Both the position numbers and the translations under genes were made by a program. A stretch of 64,000 bases of DNA, taken from NCBI GenBank assembly GCA_030066795.1, contig JASJAW010000023.1:61991-125990 (forward strand). Reading direction: 5' to 3'. The stretch comes from Dinoroseobacter sp. (lineage in GTDB: Bacteria; Pseudomonadota; Alphaproteobacteria; Rhodobacterales; Rhodobacteraceae). This document shows, in pieces, positions 27,366 through 36,676 of the stretch (position 1 is the first letter of the stretch; each line of letters starts with the position of its first letter). A model generated the notes under the pieces. That model saw only the letters and a list, made by a program, of their open reading frames with translations, searched no databases and was not told the origin of the DNA.

Positions 27366-27379
27366 TTGACTCAGGTCAA
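27366..27379. promoter_or_regulatory. FNR box upstream of ccoGHIS
   Basis: TTGACTCAGGTCAA fits TTGAY-N4-RTCAA exactly and lies 61 bp before the ccoG start. It places the assembly operon under FnrL with its own promoter, independent of ccoNOQP. Confidence 0.88.
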
Positions 27380-27440
27380 TGTGGCCGAGGGGTAAAAAAG
27401 CCAAATGAGATACTAAGGTTTAATTCTCTGGAGTCGCGAC

Positions 27441-28871
27441 GTGTCATCAGCCGAAGAACCGGAAAGCCTTTACGCTGCCCGGGAGCCAATTTTTCCGAAG
27501 CGCGTATCAGGCAAGTTCCGGACCATGAAATGGTGGATCATGGCGGTAACGCTGGGCATCTACTACATTACGCCTTGGATTCGCTGGGACCGAGGGCCCA
27601 ATCTGCCGGACCAGGCGGTTCTCGTCGATCTGGCGAACCGCCGTTTTTACTTCTTCATCATCGAGATCTGGCCGCACGAGTTTTATTTCGTCGCCGGCCT
27701 TCTGATCATGGCCGGGCTAGGTTTGTTCCTGTTTACCTCAGCAATGGGTCGGGTGTGGTGCGGGTATGCGTGTCCACAGACGGTGTGGACCGATCTCTTT
27801 ATTCTTGTGGAGCGCTGGATCGAAGGGGACCGCAACAATCGCCTTCGGATACACCGCGCGCCCTGGAGCCTGAAGAAGTTCCGTTTACGCATGACCAAAT
27901 GGATCACCTGGATGTTGATCGCGCTCGCCACAGGTGGAGCCTGGGTGTTCTACTTTACCGATGCGCCCACCCTGTTGCGCGATCTGGTGACCCTCAACGC
28001 TCATCCCATTGCCTATACCACCATGGCGATTCTGACCGCGACGACTTTTGCTTTTGGCGGAATCGCGCGGGAGCAGATGTGCATTTATGCCTGCCCGTGG
28101 CCGCGCATTCAGGCAGCCATGATGGACGAAGATACGCTCACCGTCGGATACCGTGACTGGCGCGGGGAACCGCGCGGCAAGCACCGCAAGGCCGAGGGCG
28201 CGGATCAACTGGGCGACTGCATCGATTGCAATGCTTGTGTGAATGTCTGTCCGATGGGGATCGATATTCGCAACGGTCAGCAGCTTGAATGCATCACCTG
28301 CGCGCTGTGTATCGACGCCTGCGATGATATCATGGCCAAGATCGGTAAGCCACGCGGTCTTGTCGACTACATGGCCCTTTCCGATGAGAATTTGGAGCGT
28401 GCCGGAGAAACCGGACGCAAACCATGGCAACATATCCTGCGTCCGCGCACCATGCTCTATACCGCTCTTTGGTCTGCAGTTGGTATTGGCCTGACCGCTG
28501 CGCTCTTCCTGCGGTCTGACATAGAAATGACGGTGGCTCCTGTGAGGAATCCGACATTCGTGACCCTTTCGGGCGGAGAAATCCGCAACACCTATGAGGT
28601 CCGATTGCTGAACAAATACGGTGAGGCGCGCCGCTTCGATCTGTCCATCGCCAGCGAGGTCCCACTTGGTCTAAGGTTGGAAGGAGAAGACAGCACGTCT
28701 GTAACCGTTCCGGCCGACAGCACCTACCTGCAACGCGTCTACGTTGTGGGGGAAGCCGGCGGAGCGGCTGCCGAAGGGGATCGAACAGCGTTGCGCCTCT
28801 GGGTGGAGGACCCGACGTCGCAAGAGCGCGCCTACAAGGACACAATCTTTAATGGGAAGGCCAGCAGATGA
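27441..28871 (+). CDS. ccoG: cytochrome c oxidase accessory protein CcoG (RdxB/FixG)
   Basis: This 476-residue membrane protein has several helices in the N-terminal half and two ferredoxin-type [4Fe-4S] motifs: 'CIDCNACVNVCPMGIDIR' and 'CITCALCIDACD' (about residues 260-300). The 'WCGYACPQTVWTDLFI' motif and the C-terminal immunoglobulin-like domain are typical of CcoG. It is reported to reduce copper for cbb3 assembly. The start is GTG 27441, with GGAG upstream. The stop overlaps the ccoH start. Confidence 0.95.
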   Translation: MSSAEEPESLYAAREPIFPKRVSGKFRTMKWWIMAVTLGIYYITPWIRWDRGPNLPDQAVLVDLANRRFYFFIIEIWPHEFYFVAGLLIMAGLGLFLFTSAMGRVWCGYACPQTVWTDLFILVERWIEGDRNNRLRIHRAPWSLKKFRLRMTKWITWMLIALATGGAWVFYFTDAPTLLRDLVTLNAHPIAYTTMAILTATTFAFGGIAREQMCIYACPWPRIQAAMMDEDTLTVGYRDWRGEPRGKHRKAEGADQLGDCIDCNACVNVCPMGIDIRNGQQLECITCALCIDACDDIMAKIGKPRGLVDYMALSDENLERAGETGRKPWQHILRPRTMLYTALWSAVGIGLTAALFLRSDIEMTVAPVRNPTFVTLSGGEIRNTYEVRLLNKYGEARRFDLSIASEVPLGLRLEGEDSTSVTVPADSTYLQRVYVVGEAGGAAAEGDRTALRLWVEDPTSQERAYKDTIFNGKASR

Positions 28872-29335
28872 GTAATGCGAAGGAACGCGAGTTCACCGGG
28901 CGGCACATGCTTATGATCATGCTTGTGGCATTCGGTACAATTATCACGGTCAATCTGACGCTGGCCTACAATGCTGTGTCGACCTTCCCGGGTCTTGAGG
29001 TCAAGAACTCGTATGTCGCCAGCCAGAAATTCGATGCCAATCGCGATGCCCAGCTGGCCTTGGGGTGGGATGTCTCAGCGCGCGTCGAAGAAGACATGCT
29101 ACACCTTGTGATACTGGACGAAACCGGCGCTCCGGTGGAAGCGGAGCTGCTGTCTGCCACGCTTGGCCGGGCGACCCATGTCCGAGATGATTTTACACCC
29201 GCATTCTTCTGGACCGGCAAGGACTATGCTGCACCTGTCGATCTGGCGGGCGGCAACTGGAATCTCCGCCTCGAAGCCGCGGCGGCGGACGGGACAGTCT
29301 TCCAGCAGCGTATCGTGATTTACGTCAAAGGCTGA
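28868..29335 (+). CDS. ccoH: cbb3 oxidase assembly protein CcoH (FixH)
   Basis: This 155-residue protein has a single N-terminal membrane anchor ('GRHMLMIMLVAFGTIITVNL') and a periplasmic beta-sandwich FixH domain ('VKNSYVASQKFDANRDAQ' is the family hallmark). CcoH helps bring cbb3 subunits together and associates with the copper ATPase. It overlaps ccoG by 4 bp and precedes ccoI by 1 bp. Confidence 0.93.
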   Translation: MSNAKEREFTGRHMLMIMLVAFGTIITVNLTLAYNAVSTFPGLEVKNSYVASQKFDANRDAQLALGWDVSARVEEDMLHLVILDETGAPVEAELLSATLGRATHVRDDFTPAFFWTGKDYAAPVDLAGGNWNLRLEAAAADGTVFQQRIVIYVKG

Positions 29336-29336
29336 G

Positions 29337-31508
29337 ATGAGCGATCTGACAGCACAAACGCCTTCGGCCTGCCCGGCCTGCGCAGCCGGGCCAATGGCGA
29401 AGACCGTGGCTTCCGGCCGTAAGCCGGAAGGGAAGATCGTGCTGTCCTTACCAAAGATCCATTGTGCCGCGTGCATCAGCGGGGTAGAGCGCCTGCTCAC
29501 CAAAACCCCGGGTGTTGAAGCCGCGCGCGTGAACCTGACCCTGAAACGCGCAATGGTAGATGCGGGGCCGGAGATCACTGCCGACGATCTGGCCCAAATG
29601 CTTACTCGGAACGGGTTCGAAGCCTATGAGCTTGACCCGGGTCAACTGAGTGCCGCGGAGGCGGACAAGCCCGCGCGCGAGCTGCTGATGCGCCTTGCTG
29701 TCTCCGGCTTTGCGATGATGAACATCATGCTCCTGTCGGTGGCGGTGTGGTCCGGGGCCGAGGACGCGACGCGCGATATGTTCCACTGGATTTCAGCCGC
29801 GATAGCGATCCCAACTGTGGGGTTTTGTGCGCAGCCGTTTTTCAAGAACGCGTGGAGCGCTTTGCGCAACAAACGCTTGAACATGGACGTGCCGATCTCG
29901 CTCGCCATCCTTCTGGCCGTAGGCATGTCGCTCTATGAGACTTCGCAGTCGGGGAAACATGCCTATTTCGATGCGGCGGTTGCGCTGACCTTCTTCCTGC
30001 TTGCGGGGCGCTATCTCGACTTCAGGATGCGCGCCTCGGCTAGGTCTGCGGCGCAGGAACTGGCAGCGCTGGAAGTGCCGCGCGCATTCAAACTTGTCGG
30101 CGGGACAGAGGTCCTGACTCCGATTGCAGAGCTGGCCGTTGGAGATATAGTGCGGGTCAAACCGGGTGGGCGCGTGCCTGTAGACGGTGTGGTGGAAGCG
30201 GGCACATCCGAGCGCGACCGCGCGCTCCTGACCGGAGAAAGCCTGCCGGTGCCCGCGCACCCCGGAGACGCTGTTGCAGCGGGCGAGATGAATCTGACCG
30301 GGGTACTTACCGTTCGGGTCACGGCAGCCGGAGAAGACAGTTCCCTTCACCGTATGGCCGAACTTGTGGCCACAGCGGAAAGCGCGCGGTCGCGTTACAC
30401 TTCGCTGGCGGACCGCGCAGCGGGTCTTTATGCCCCGGGCGTACACATCCTTGCTGCGCTGACGGGGCTGGGTTGGTATCTGTATTCGCTTGACTTGCGG
30501 CTGTCTCTGAATATTGCCTCCGCGGTCTTGATCATCACCTGCCCCTGTGCGCTGGGCCTTGCAGTTCCGGCAGTGACCACTGCTGCGTCGGGCAAGCTCT
30601 TTCGGCGAGGATTGTTGATCAAGGACGGAACCGCGCTGGAGCGCTTGGCCGAGGTGACGGAAGTGGTTTTCGACAAAACGGGCACGCTGACCGAAGGCGC
30701 GCCCGAGCTTGTTTCCCATACCGCCGAACCCGAAGAAGTGTCGGTGGCACGTGCGCTTGCGTCAGGCTCGGCCCATCCTTTGGCGCAGGCGCTTCTGCGG
30801 GATACCGATGGGCCGGCTGCAGTCGTGGAGGACTTGCGCGAGGTGCCCGGGTATGGGGTCGAAGCGCATTGGAAGGGCCTGCATGTGCGTCTTGGGCGCG
30901 CTGACTGGGTGGGCGCAGACATGCCTGCCGAAACTGCAACGTGGCTCCGGGTTGGGAGCGCGGCGCCTGTGGCATTCAAATTCGCGGATGCTTTGCGGAC
31001 CGGCGCGGCAGAAGCCGTCGCGGATTTGCGTGCGCAGGGTATTCGGGTCACGCTTTTGTCCGGTGACAGCCCCTCGGCCGTGGCCCACGTTGCGTCGAGC
31101 CTTCAGATCGACGATTGGCGTGCGGAGTGTCTCCCGGAAGACAAAGTTGCACATATCGAGGCGCGCCGCGCAGAGGGTGCGCGTGTCTTGATGGTGGGAG
31201 ATGGATTGAATGACACCGGCGCGCTCGCAGCTGCGCATGTGTCTATTTCACCCGCAACGGCTCTGGATGCCGCCCGCGTAGCATCTGATATGGTACTGCT
31301 GGGCAAGGACTTGTCGCCCATATCTGGGGCGTTGAAAACCGCGCAGCAATCGACAAGGCGCATTCGTGAAAACTTCACGATTTCGACCGTGTACAACGTG
31401 GTTGCAGTGCCGCTTGCCATTGCCGGTCTCGCCACGCCGTTGATCGCGGCCTTGGCGATGTCGCTCTCCTCCATTACGGTGACGTTGAACTCTCTGCGGT
31501 TGAAGTGA
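29337..31508 (+). CDS. ccoI: copper-translocating P-type ATPase CcoI (CopA2/FixI type)
   Basis: This 723-residue P1B ATPase moves Cu(I) out of the cytoplasm so that CcoN can be metallated. It has an N-terminal CPAC motif (12-15) and a heavy-metal-associated domain with HCAAC at 42-46. The intramembrane CPC site is at 402-404, phosphorylation Asp446 lies in 'DKTGTLTEG', and 'VGDGLNDTGAL' is the hinge. CcoI-type ATPases differ from the detoxifying CopA in serving cbb3 assembly, and the operon position supports this. The start lies 1 bp after the ccoH stop. Confidence 0.95.
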   Translation: MSDLTAQTPSACPACAAGPMAKTVASGRKPEGKIVLSLPKIHCAACISGVERLLTKTPGVEAARVNLTLKRAMVDAGPEITADDLAQMLTRNGFEAYELDPGQLSAAEADKPARELLMRLAVSGFAMMNIMLLSVAVWSGAEDATRDMFHWISAAIAIPTVGFCAQPFFKNAWSALRNKRLNMDVPISLAILLAVGMSLYETSQSGKHAYFDAAVALTFFLLAGRYLDFRMRASARSAAQELAALEVPRAFKLVGGTEVLTPIAELAVGDIVRVKPGGRVPVDGVVEAGTSERDRALLTGESLPVPAHPGDAVAAGEMNLTGVLTVRVTAAGEDSSLHRMAELVATAESARSRYTSLADRAAGLYAPGVHILAALTGLGWYLYSLDLRLSLNIASAVLIITCPCALGLAVPAVTTAASGKLFRRGLLIKDGTALERLAEVTEVVFDKTGTLTEGAPELVSHTAEPEEVSVARALASGSAHPLAQALLRDTDGPAAVVEDLREVPGYGVEAHWKGLHVRLGRADWVGADMPAETATWLRVGSAAPVAFKFADALRTGAAEAVADLRAQGIRVTLLSGDSPSAVAHVASSLQIDDWRAECLPEDKVAHIEARRAEGARVLMVGDGLNDTGALAAAHVSISPATALDAARVASDMVLLGKDLSPISGALKTAQQSTRRIRENFTISTVYNVVAVPLAIAGLATPLIAALAMSLSSITVTLNSLRLK

Positions 31509-31515
31509 GCTCTCA

Positions 31516-31674
31516 ATGGAAGTGTTGTCTTACCTGATCCCGATCTCGCTGTTTCTTGGAGGACTGGGCCTTGCAGGGTTCTTCTGGATGCTCAAGGCGC
31601 GCCAATTCGACGACCCGGATGGAGACAGTCAGCGGATCCTCTCCGACGAGTTCGACGACAAGCCGAAGCAGTGA
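31516..31674 (+). CDS. ccoS: cbb3 oxidase maturation protein CcoS
   Basis: A small frame of 52 codons starts at ATG 31516, 7 bp after ccoI. The product begins 'MEVLSYLIPISLFLGGLGLA', one membrane helix followed by 'FFWMLKARQFDDPDGDSQRI', which is the conserved CcoS signature (helix, then the short W-x-Q-F-DD-GD segment). CcoS is needed for cofactor insertion into the cbb3 oxidase. The convergent D,D-carboxypeptidase gene ends 8 bp beyond its stop. Confidence 0.92.
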   Translation: MEVLSYLIPISLFLGGLGLAGFFWMLKARQFDDPDGDSQRILSDEFDDKPKQ

Positions 31675-31682
31675 ACCTCCGC

Positions 31683-33329
31683 TTACGACGGCGGAGTTAG
31701 AGGCTCACATGGGATGTTTTGCGCGGTTAGACGGCGGCAGGCCAGTGTAGCTGTCTCTTCATTGAGGCCGATGAAATTCGCCTGAAACATGCCGCCGCTT
31801 TGGGAGACTTTGCGCAAAGCTTCGTCCAGTGTGCCGATCTCCTTCAGCGCAATTTTTAATAGTACGCGTTCCGCCTGATACCGGGATGGATAGGCGCCGA
31901 CATTGATGCCCCAATGACGCCCACCGGAAGTCGATGCGCGAGACACGATTTCCGTGACTGCATCCGTGACCGTAGCAAAGCGTCTGGGCGCGGGTGCACT
32001 TGCAGGTCGCGGCGTCGCGACCACGCCGGTTGCGGCAGCGGCGGCAAAGCGCCTCTCTGGTGCTGAAGTGTCGGTATCTGGCGAAGCGACGTTCAGGCTC
32101 CCGCTTTCATCAACTGCGACTGCGACTTGGCCTGTCGGGCTCTCGGATGGCAAAGACCCGGGTTTTGAATCTTCCACCAACGTTGTCTCTGTCGAAGCGG
32201 GCTCGACTGCCGCCACCACAATTTCCTGTACCGGGCGCGGCGCAGGTCGTCCGGGCGACTGCTCAGCGTCTGCCACAGGGATGACCGGCCGCTCGGCCTG
32301 AGCCTTGGCCTCAAGTTTCTCGGTGGTCTCTGCGACTGCGGACGACACAGAGGGGGCAATGGCAGCCAAAAGTTCGGTGACCTGGGCCTCCGGAACCGGA
32401 CGCGGGGTTGGACGTGGGCTGCGCATGACAGCCAATTGCGCGCGCACAACGCGCGAAGCCGGCAAATTAGCATAATTCGGCATGGCTGGTTTGCGGACTG
32501 CAACGCGCGTGGGCGCTTTACGGAACCCCAGATCAAGCAACTCGGCCACCCTTGCATTTCGCGTGGCCCCGGAACGGCCGCCGAAAACTGTGGCAATAAC
32601 CCGTTCCTGACCCCGCTCGGCAGAGGCGACGAGGTTAAAGCCCGCAGCCCGCGTGTAACCGGTTTTGATGCCGTCTGCGCCGCGATAAGCGTTCAGAAGG
32701 CGTCGGTTGGTATTGTTGACCGTGCCCATTGTGGTGTTGGTTGAGCGACGCGAGAAGAGGTTATAGTAGTCCGGATAATCATAGAAGAGACGCCGCCCGA
32801 GAATGGTCATGTCGCGCGCGGTCGATAAGTGACCGGCCTCGGTCAACCCGTGGGCGTTCTTAAAGGTCGTGCGTTTCATGCCGAGCGCAAGCGCAGTGCG
32901 GTTCATCCGGCGAGCAAAGGCAGCCTCTGACCCGGAGATCGCTTCACCGATCGCAGTTGCCGCGTCATTTGCGGATTTCACCGCGGAGGCGCGGATCAGG
33001 TAGCGAAGAGCGATGCGCTGGCCGGGTCTCAGGCCCAATTTAGAGGGGACCTCCGCTGCCGCCTTTTTTGAAACACGGATTTTCGTATCGAGCGTGATCT
33101 CTCCCATCCTCACAGCTTCGAAAGCGATGTAGAGCGTCATCATTTTGGTGAGCGAGGCAGGGTGCAAGCGCGTATCTGCATTTTCCGCGTGCAGCACTTC
33201 GCCCGATCGGGCATCCATAACCATCGCAGCATACGGCGCTGCGAGCGTAGCGGTTGTGACGGCGAAATATATTAGTGCGGTCGCGACTCCGATTAGGCCG
33301 CAGACTCCACCTGTGCGATGGACTGACAT
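31683..33329 (-). CDS. D-alanyl-D-alanine carboxypeptidase (PBP5/DacA type) with C-terminal SPOR domain
   Basis: This 548-residue exported enzyme trims the terminal D-Ala from peptidoglycan stem peptides. It has a signal segment (about residues 10-31), then the S11 active-site triplet: Ser59-x-x-Lys62 (SLTK), Ser119-Ala-Asn121 and Lys222-Thr-Gly. After about residue 270 there is a long low-complexity region rich in Pro, Ala, Val and Glu (to about 455). The last 80 residues form a SPOR domain ('HWGINVGAYPSRYQAERVLL'), which binds denuded glycan at the division septum. This fusion suggests septal targeting. It converges with ccoS; upstream is a 180-bp AT-rich intergenic stretch. Confidence 0.92.
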   Translation of the reverse strand: MSVHRTGGVCGLIGVATALIYFAVTTATLAAPYAAMVMDARSGEVLHAENADTRLHPASLTKMMTLYIAFEAVRMGEITLDTKIRVSKKAAAEVPSKLGLRPGQRIALRYLIRASAVKSANDAATAIGEAISGSEAAFARRMNRTALALGMKRTTFKNAHGLTEAGHLSTARDMTILGRRLFYDYPDYYNLFSRRSTNTTMGTVNNTNRRLLNAYRGADGIKTGYTRAAGFNLVASAERGQERVIATVFGGRSGATRNARVAELLDLGFRKAPTRVAVRKPAMPNYANLPASRVVRAQLAVMRSPRPTPRPVPEAQVTELLAAIAPSVSSAVAETTEKLEAKAQAERPVIPVADAEQSPGRPAPRPVQEIVVAAVEPASTETTLVEDSKPGSLPSESPTGQVAVAVDESGSLNVASPDTDTSAPERRFAAAAATGVVATPRPASAPAPRRFATVTDAVTEIVSRASTSGGRHWGINVGAYPSRYQAERVLLKIALKEIGTLDEALRKVSQSGGMFQANFIGLNEETATLACRRLTAQNIPCEPLTPPS

Positions 33330-33510
33330 GTGCGCTCGATCCTGTAACTGCCTCTGCGCCTCGTTGGACGCTTATTAATTACGAGAACAATAACATGGTT
33401 TTTTGCGTCTGGGAACGGGTCGATTAATTAAAATATTCAGTAAATTCAGGGGCTACGGCGCGCAACTTGAGTCCTAAATCCTGAGGGCGCATATCCCCTG
33501 GCAAATTACC
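33330..33510. other. AT-rich spacer between dac and HAD genes
   Basis: These 181 bp are AT-rich around 33380-33460 and contain no gene I can support. They should carry the promoter of the carboxypeptidase gene (minus strand) and the 3' end of the HAD transcript. TTAATTAA-type runs are present, but no clear CtrA site. Confidence 0.4.
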
Positions 33511-34215
33511 CTAGCTCGTGATTTGGGCAATAAGCCCGGGCAGCTGACCCAAATCCTGTACCTCGCGATAGCGGGCAGCTCCCTCCGGTTTGGGCGCGTG
33601 TTCCAGTTCCCACGTCAGATCATGGGGCACGTAGACACCCCATGCCCCGGCCTCAAGCGCCGGTATCACGTCCGACTTAAGCGAGTTCCCGACCATCATT
33701 GCTCCTGCAGGACCCTTGGGATCAGGAGCAAAAGCCTCGTGATATGTGGCCGGTGTCTTGTACGATACGATCTCGACAGCGTCAAAATGATCGCCCAAGC
33801 CCGACTGGGCCAGTTTGCGTTCCTGATCCAACAGGTCGCCTTTCGTAATCAATACGATGCGATACTCTTCGGAGAGCTCTGCAACAGTTTCCTGGGCGTG
33901 CGGCAGCAAGTGTATAGGGTGCTGCAGCATATCCTGCCCAGCCTCCAGCAATTCCGCGATTACGGATCCCGGGACTTTGTGATCGGTCACCTCCAGAGCA
34001 GTTTCGATCATCGACAAGACAAACCCCTTTATACCGAAGCCATAATGTCCGAGGTTGCGATGCTCTGCTTCTAAAAGCCGGTCCATCAGGTGATCTGGAT
34101 CCGCGAAATCGCGTAGCAGATCTGCGAATCGCGCCTGGGTTAACTTGAAGAATTGCTCATTCTGCCAAAGAGTGTCGTCCGCATCGAAGCCAATTGTGGT
34201 CAGTGTTGTGTTCAT
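33511..34215 (-). CDS. HAD superfamily hydrolase
   Basis: This 234-residue haloacid-dehalogenase-like phosphatase has motif I 'GFDADDTLW' (nucleophile Asp and acid/base Asp), motif II 'ITKGD', and motif III/IV '[20 protein letters not shown]'. A helical cap lies between motifs I and II (about residues 20-110). The motif I form DxDDTLW is common in YjjG/phosphoglycolate-phosphatase-like members. The substrate cannot be told from sequence. It diverges from clpS. Confidence 0.88.
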   Translation of the reverse strand: MNTTLTTIGFDADDTLWQNEQFFKLTQARFADLLRDFADPDHLMDRLLEAEHRNLGHYGFGIKGFVLSMIETALEVTDHKVPGSVIAELLEAGQDMLQHPIHLLPHAQETVAELSEEYRIVLITKGDLLDQERKLAQSGLGDHFDAVEIVSYKTPATYHEAFAPDPKGPAGAMMVGNSLKSDVIPALEAGAWGVYVPHDLTWELEHAPKPEGAARYREVQDLGQLPGLIAQITS

Positions 34216-34346
34216 ATTTGTCGTCGAGGAAGCAGGTTTCGGGGTGGAATTGGGGAATCCGCCGCGAGAGTCCTAATGCCCCTCTTTTCTCCCAAACTGT
34301 TGGCCTTATATTGCAGGGCTACACCGCAAGACCAGAGTGGTTGCGC

Positions 34347-34691
34347 ATGATCCTAAGAGCTCCAATCAGAATGGCCGGTACACCCGAGACCCCAGTTGAT
34401 GACACCTCCGTCATCACAAAGACCCAGACGAAGACGGAAAAACCGCCGCTCTACAAGGTGCTTATCCTGAACGATGACTACACCCCAATGGAGTTTGTGG
34501 TCCACGTGCTTGAGCGCTTTTTTGGCATGACCCACGGGCAGGCAGTTGAGCTAATGTTGACAGTCCACAAAAAGGGTGTCGCGGTTGTCGGGGTGTTTTC
34601 CTACGAGATCGCGGAAACCAAGGTCGCTCAGGTTATGGACTTCGCTCGTCGCCACCAGCACCCGCTGCAATGTACGATGGAAAAGGAATAG
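34347..34691 (+). CDS. clpS: ATP-dependent Clp protease adaptor ClpS
   Basis: ClpS delivers N-degron substrates to ClpAP. The 114-residue protein has a variable N-terminal extension, then the conserved core '[20 protein letters not shown]' (Asn-Asp-Asp pocket residues), '[20 protein letters not shown]' and '[11 protein letters not shown]'. ATG 34347 is chosen by similarity to related N-termini; ATG 34371 is an alternative. No clpA follows, unlike many alphaproteobacteria, where the two are adjacent. An rsmC-like gene starts 27 bp downstream. Confidence 0.94.
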   Translation: MILRAPIRMAGTPETPVDDTSVITKTQTKTEKPPLYKVLILNDDYTPMEFVVHVLERFFGMTHGQAVELMLTVHKKGVAVVGVFSYEIAETKVAQVMDFARRHQHPLQCTMEKE

Positions 34692-34718
34692 CGGCCCCGC
34701 TCGCGATTTCATCCGGAG

Positions 34719-35714
34719 ATGCCTTCGCCCAGACTAGAGATCGCCCTTGCGGCGGATGAGTTGCACTGGCCCGATGGCCCGGTACTTGCCTTGCGACCTC
34801 CCCCGCAACAGACAGGTTTGCCCCAGGACCGCACCCTGGTGGTACACGGCTTCAAGCCTGCCCACGATGCTTGGGCTAAGAGTGGATACGCCGTGGCTGC
34901 GGAAACGCCTGCGACAGATTTTGCCGCTGCCTACATTGCGCTGCCGCGCGCCAAAGACCACGCTTTTGCTTTGCTTGCCTGCGCCCTTGATCGGGTTGCA
35001 CCGGGCGGACTAATCGCAATAGACGGCGCAAAAACAGATGGCGTGGATAGTGTTGCCAGAGCGCTCAAGGAACTAGACACGTCGATCGAGTCACTTTCGA
35101 AAGCGCATGGAAGGCTCCTCTGGTTTCGGCGTCCCGAGAATGTGACCGACGCAGTGGTCGAGTGGGGCGATCGCTCGACGTCGCCGCAAGGATGGATGAC
35201 TGCGCCGGGCGTGTTTTCAGCTAACGCGGTTGACGTGGGATCCCGCTTATTGGTGGAGAGTCTGGCACCGCTTTCTGGGCGCGGAGCGGACCTCGGTGCG
35301 GGATGGGGATATCTGTCCGCACAGGTCCTTTCATCCATGAACGCGGTCACGCATCTGGACTTGGTGGAGGCGGAATGGGCTGCGCTTGAGTGCGCACGGG
35401 CCAATGTCCTCGATCCACGCGCAGACTTCCATTGGGCGGACGCAACTTGCTTCCAGGCGCCGGCCTACGACTTCATCGTCATGAACCCACCCTTTCATAC
35501 CTCGCGGCAGGCTGATCCGGCATTGGGTCAGAGGTTTGTGGTAAGTGCGGCACGCCTCTTAAAGCGTACTGGACGCCTGACCCTTGTTGCCAATCGCCAT
35601 CTGCCATATGAGGAAACTCTGAGAAAGAGCTTTGCAGAGGTTGGTACACGCGCCGAAGCGTCAGGCTTCAAGGTGATCCAAGCAGGCAAACCCCGTCCGT
35701 ACGCAGGACGCTGA
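34719..35714 (+). CDS. rsmC: class I SAM methyltransferase, RsmC-like (16S rRNA G1207)
   Basis: This 331-residue protein has two tandem Rossmann-like halves, as in RsmC: a degenerate N-terminal half (about residues 1-150) and an active C-terminal half. The active half has 'GADLGAGWGYLSAQVL' (SAM binding), the acidic loop 'LDLVEAE', and the catalytic 'MNPPFHT' (NPPF) that marks N2-guanine methyltransferases. By family knowledge it would make m2G1207 in 16S rRNA; another guanine cannot be excluded. It lies in a same-strand run with clpS and an SDR gene. Confidence 0.88.
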   Translation: MPSPRLEIALAADELHWPDGPVLALRPPPQQTGLPQDRTLVVHGFKPAHDAWAKSGYAVAAETPATDFAAAYIALPRAKDHAFALLACALDRVAPGGLIAIDGAKTDGVDSVARALKELDTSIESLSKAHGRLLWFRRPENVTDAVVEWGDRSTSPQGWMTAPGVFSANAVDVGSRLLVESLAPLSGRGADLGAGWGYLSAQVLSSMNAVTHLDLVEAEWAALECARANVLDPRADFHWADATCFQAPAYDFIVMNPPFHTSRQADPALGQRFVVSAARLLKRTGRLTLVANRHLPYEETLRKSFAEVGTRAEASGFKVIQAGKPRPYAGR

Positions 35715-35735
35715 TCCCCCCACAGGAGACCATCG

Positions 35736-36545
35736 ATGTCATTTTCCATTACGGGCAAGACTGCCATCGTTACCGGTGCGGCCAATGGTGTAGGTCTCGC
35801 GATTGCAAAGCATTTTGTCGACAAGGGCGCCAACGTGATGTTCGCCGATAAGGACGAAGAGAACCTGGAAGCCGAAGTCGGAAGGGCGCGGGAGGAAGGC
35901 GACAACGCGCGCTATTTTGCCGGCGACTTGCGCGAACGACTGACCCAGGCAAACCTTCTTTCCGCGACCATCGATGCATTTGATCGTGTGGATATACTCA
36001 TCAATGCAAGCCGCCAAATCGCAGTGTCCGACCCTCTGGATGCGGATGCCGATCATGTTGAGGCTATGATGCAGCAGAACATGATGACCTCGCTGCGCAT
36101 GACCCAGCTGATTGCCAAGCGGATGAACAAACAGGCGGAGGCCGACGGTAACGAGGAAGAAGAGGCCGGGGCAATTGTTAACCTGTCCTCGATTGCCGCC
36201 AGTCAGACACACCCAAAATTACTGGGCTATTCTATCGCGGCGGCGGCCCTGGACCAGTTAACCCGGTCTATGGCCGTGGCCTTGGCGCCAGACAGGATTC
36301 GGGTCAACTCGGTCGCGTTCGGCAGTGTTATGAGTGCGAGCCTAAAAGACGTTCTCAAGGACAACCGCGAATTGCGTGGAGAGATCCTTGAGTGCACGCC
36401 GATGTCAAGAATTGCTAAGCCATCAGAAGTCGCCGATGCGGTACAGTTCCTCGCTTCACCGGGTGCCGGCTTTGTCACAGGCCAAATAATTACCATTGAT
36501 GGTGGGCGCACCCTGCTTGATCCGGTGACGCTGCCCGCGCATTGA
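35736..36545 (+). CDS. SDR-fold protein with altered catalytic site
   Basis: This 269-residue short-chain dehydrogenase-like protein has an intact cofactor loop TGAANGVG (residues 13-20) and Ser151/152 in 'VNLSSIAAS'. Tyr165 is present, but the lysine four residues later is replaced by Ala169 ('GYSIAAAALDQL'). The NNAG motif is also degraded to 'INASR'. The C-terminal 'GFVTGQIITIDGG' is classical. An acidic insertion 'NEEEEAG' lies at about 139-145. In classical SDRs the Tyr/Lys pair is needed for hydride transfer chemistry, so this one may be slow, use another residue, or be non-enzymatic. GGAG precedes the ATG. It follows the rsmC-like gene by 21 bp. Confidence 0.85.
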   Translation: MSFSITGKTAIVTGAANGVGLAIAKHFVDKGANVMFADKDEENLEAEVGRAREEGDNARYFAGDLRERLTQANLLSATIDAFDRVDILINASRQIAVSDPLDADADHVEAMMQQNMMTSLRMTQLIAKRMNKQAEADGNEEEEAGAIVNLSSIAASQTHPKLLGYSIAAAALDQLTRSMAVALAPDRIRVNSVAFGSVMSASLKDVLKDNRELRGEILECTPMSRIAKPSEVADAVQFLASPGAGFVTGQIITIDGGRTLLDPVTLPAH

Positions 36546-36676
36546 CCAGACTGGCTCGCAAGGTCAGCCCGACGCTGATAGTATCGAGCGGCTCGGGGAC
36601 TCGAGAAACAGTGTCATTTCTACCTGACACCCTTTGCTGAAGGTGCTAGCTCTTTTTCGAAGTGAAGGAGAGTGAA

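Noticed and set aside
33380..33460. CtrA binding site in the dac-HAD spacer
   Set aside because: TTAA-type runs exist, but I could not find TTAA-N7-TTAA with the right spacing.
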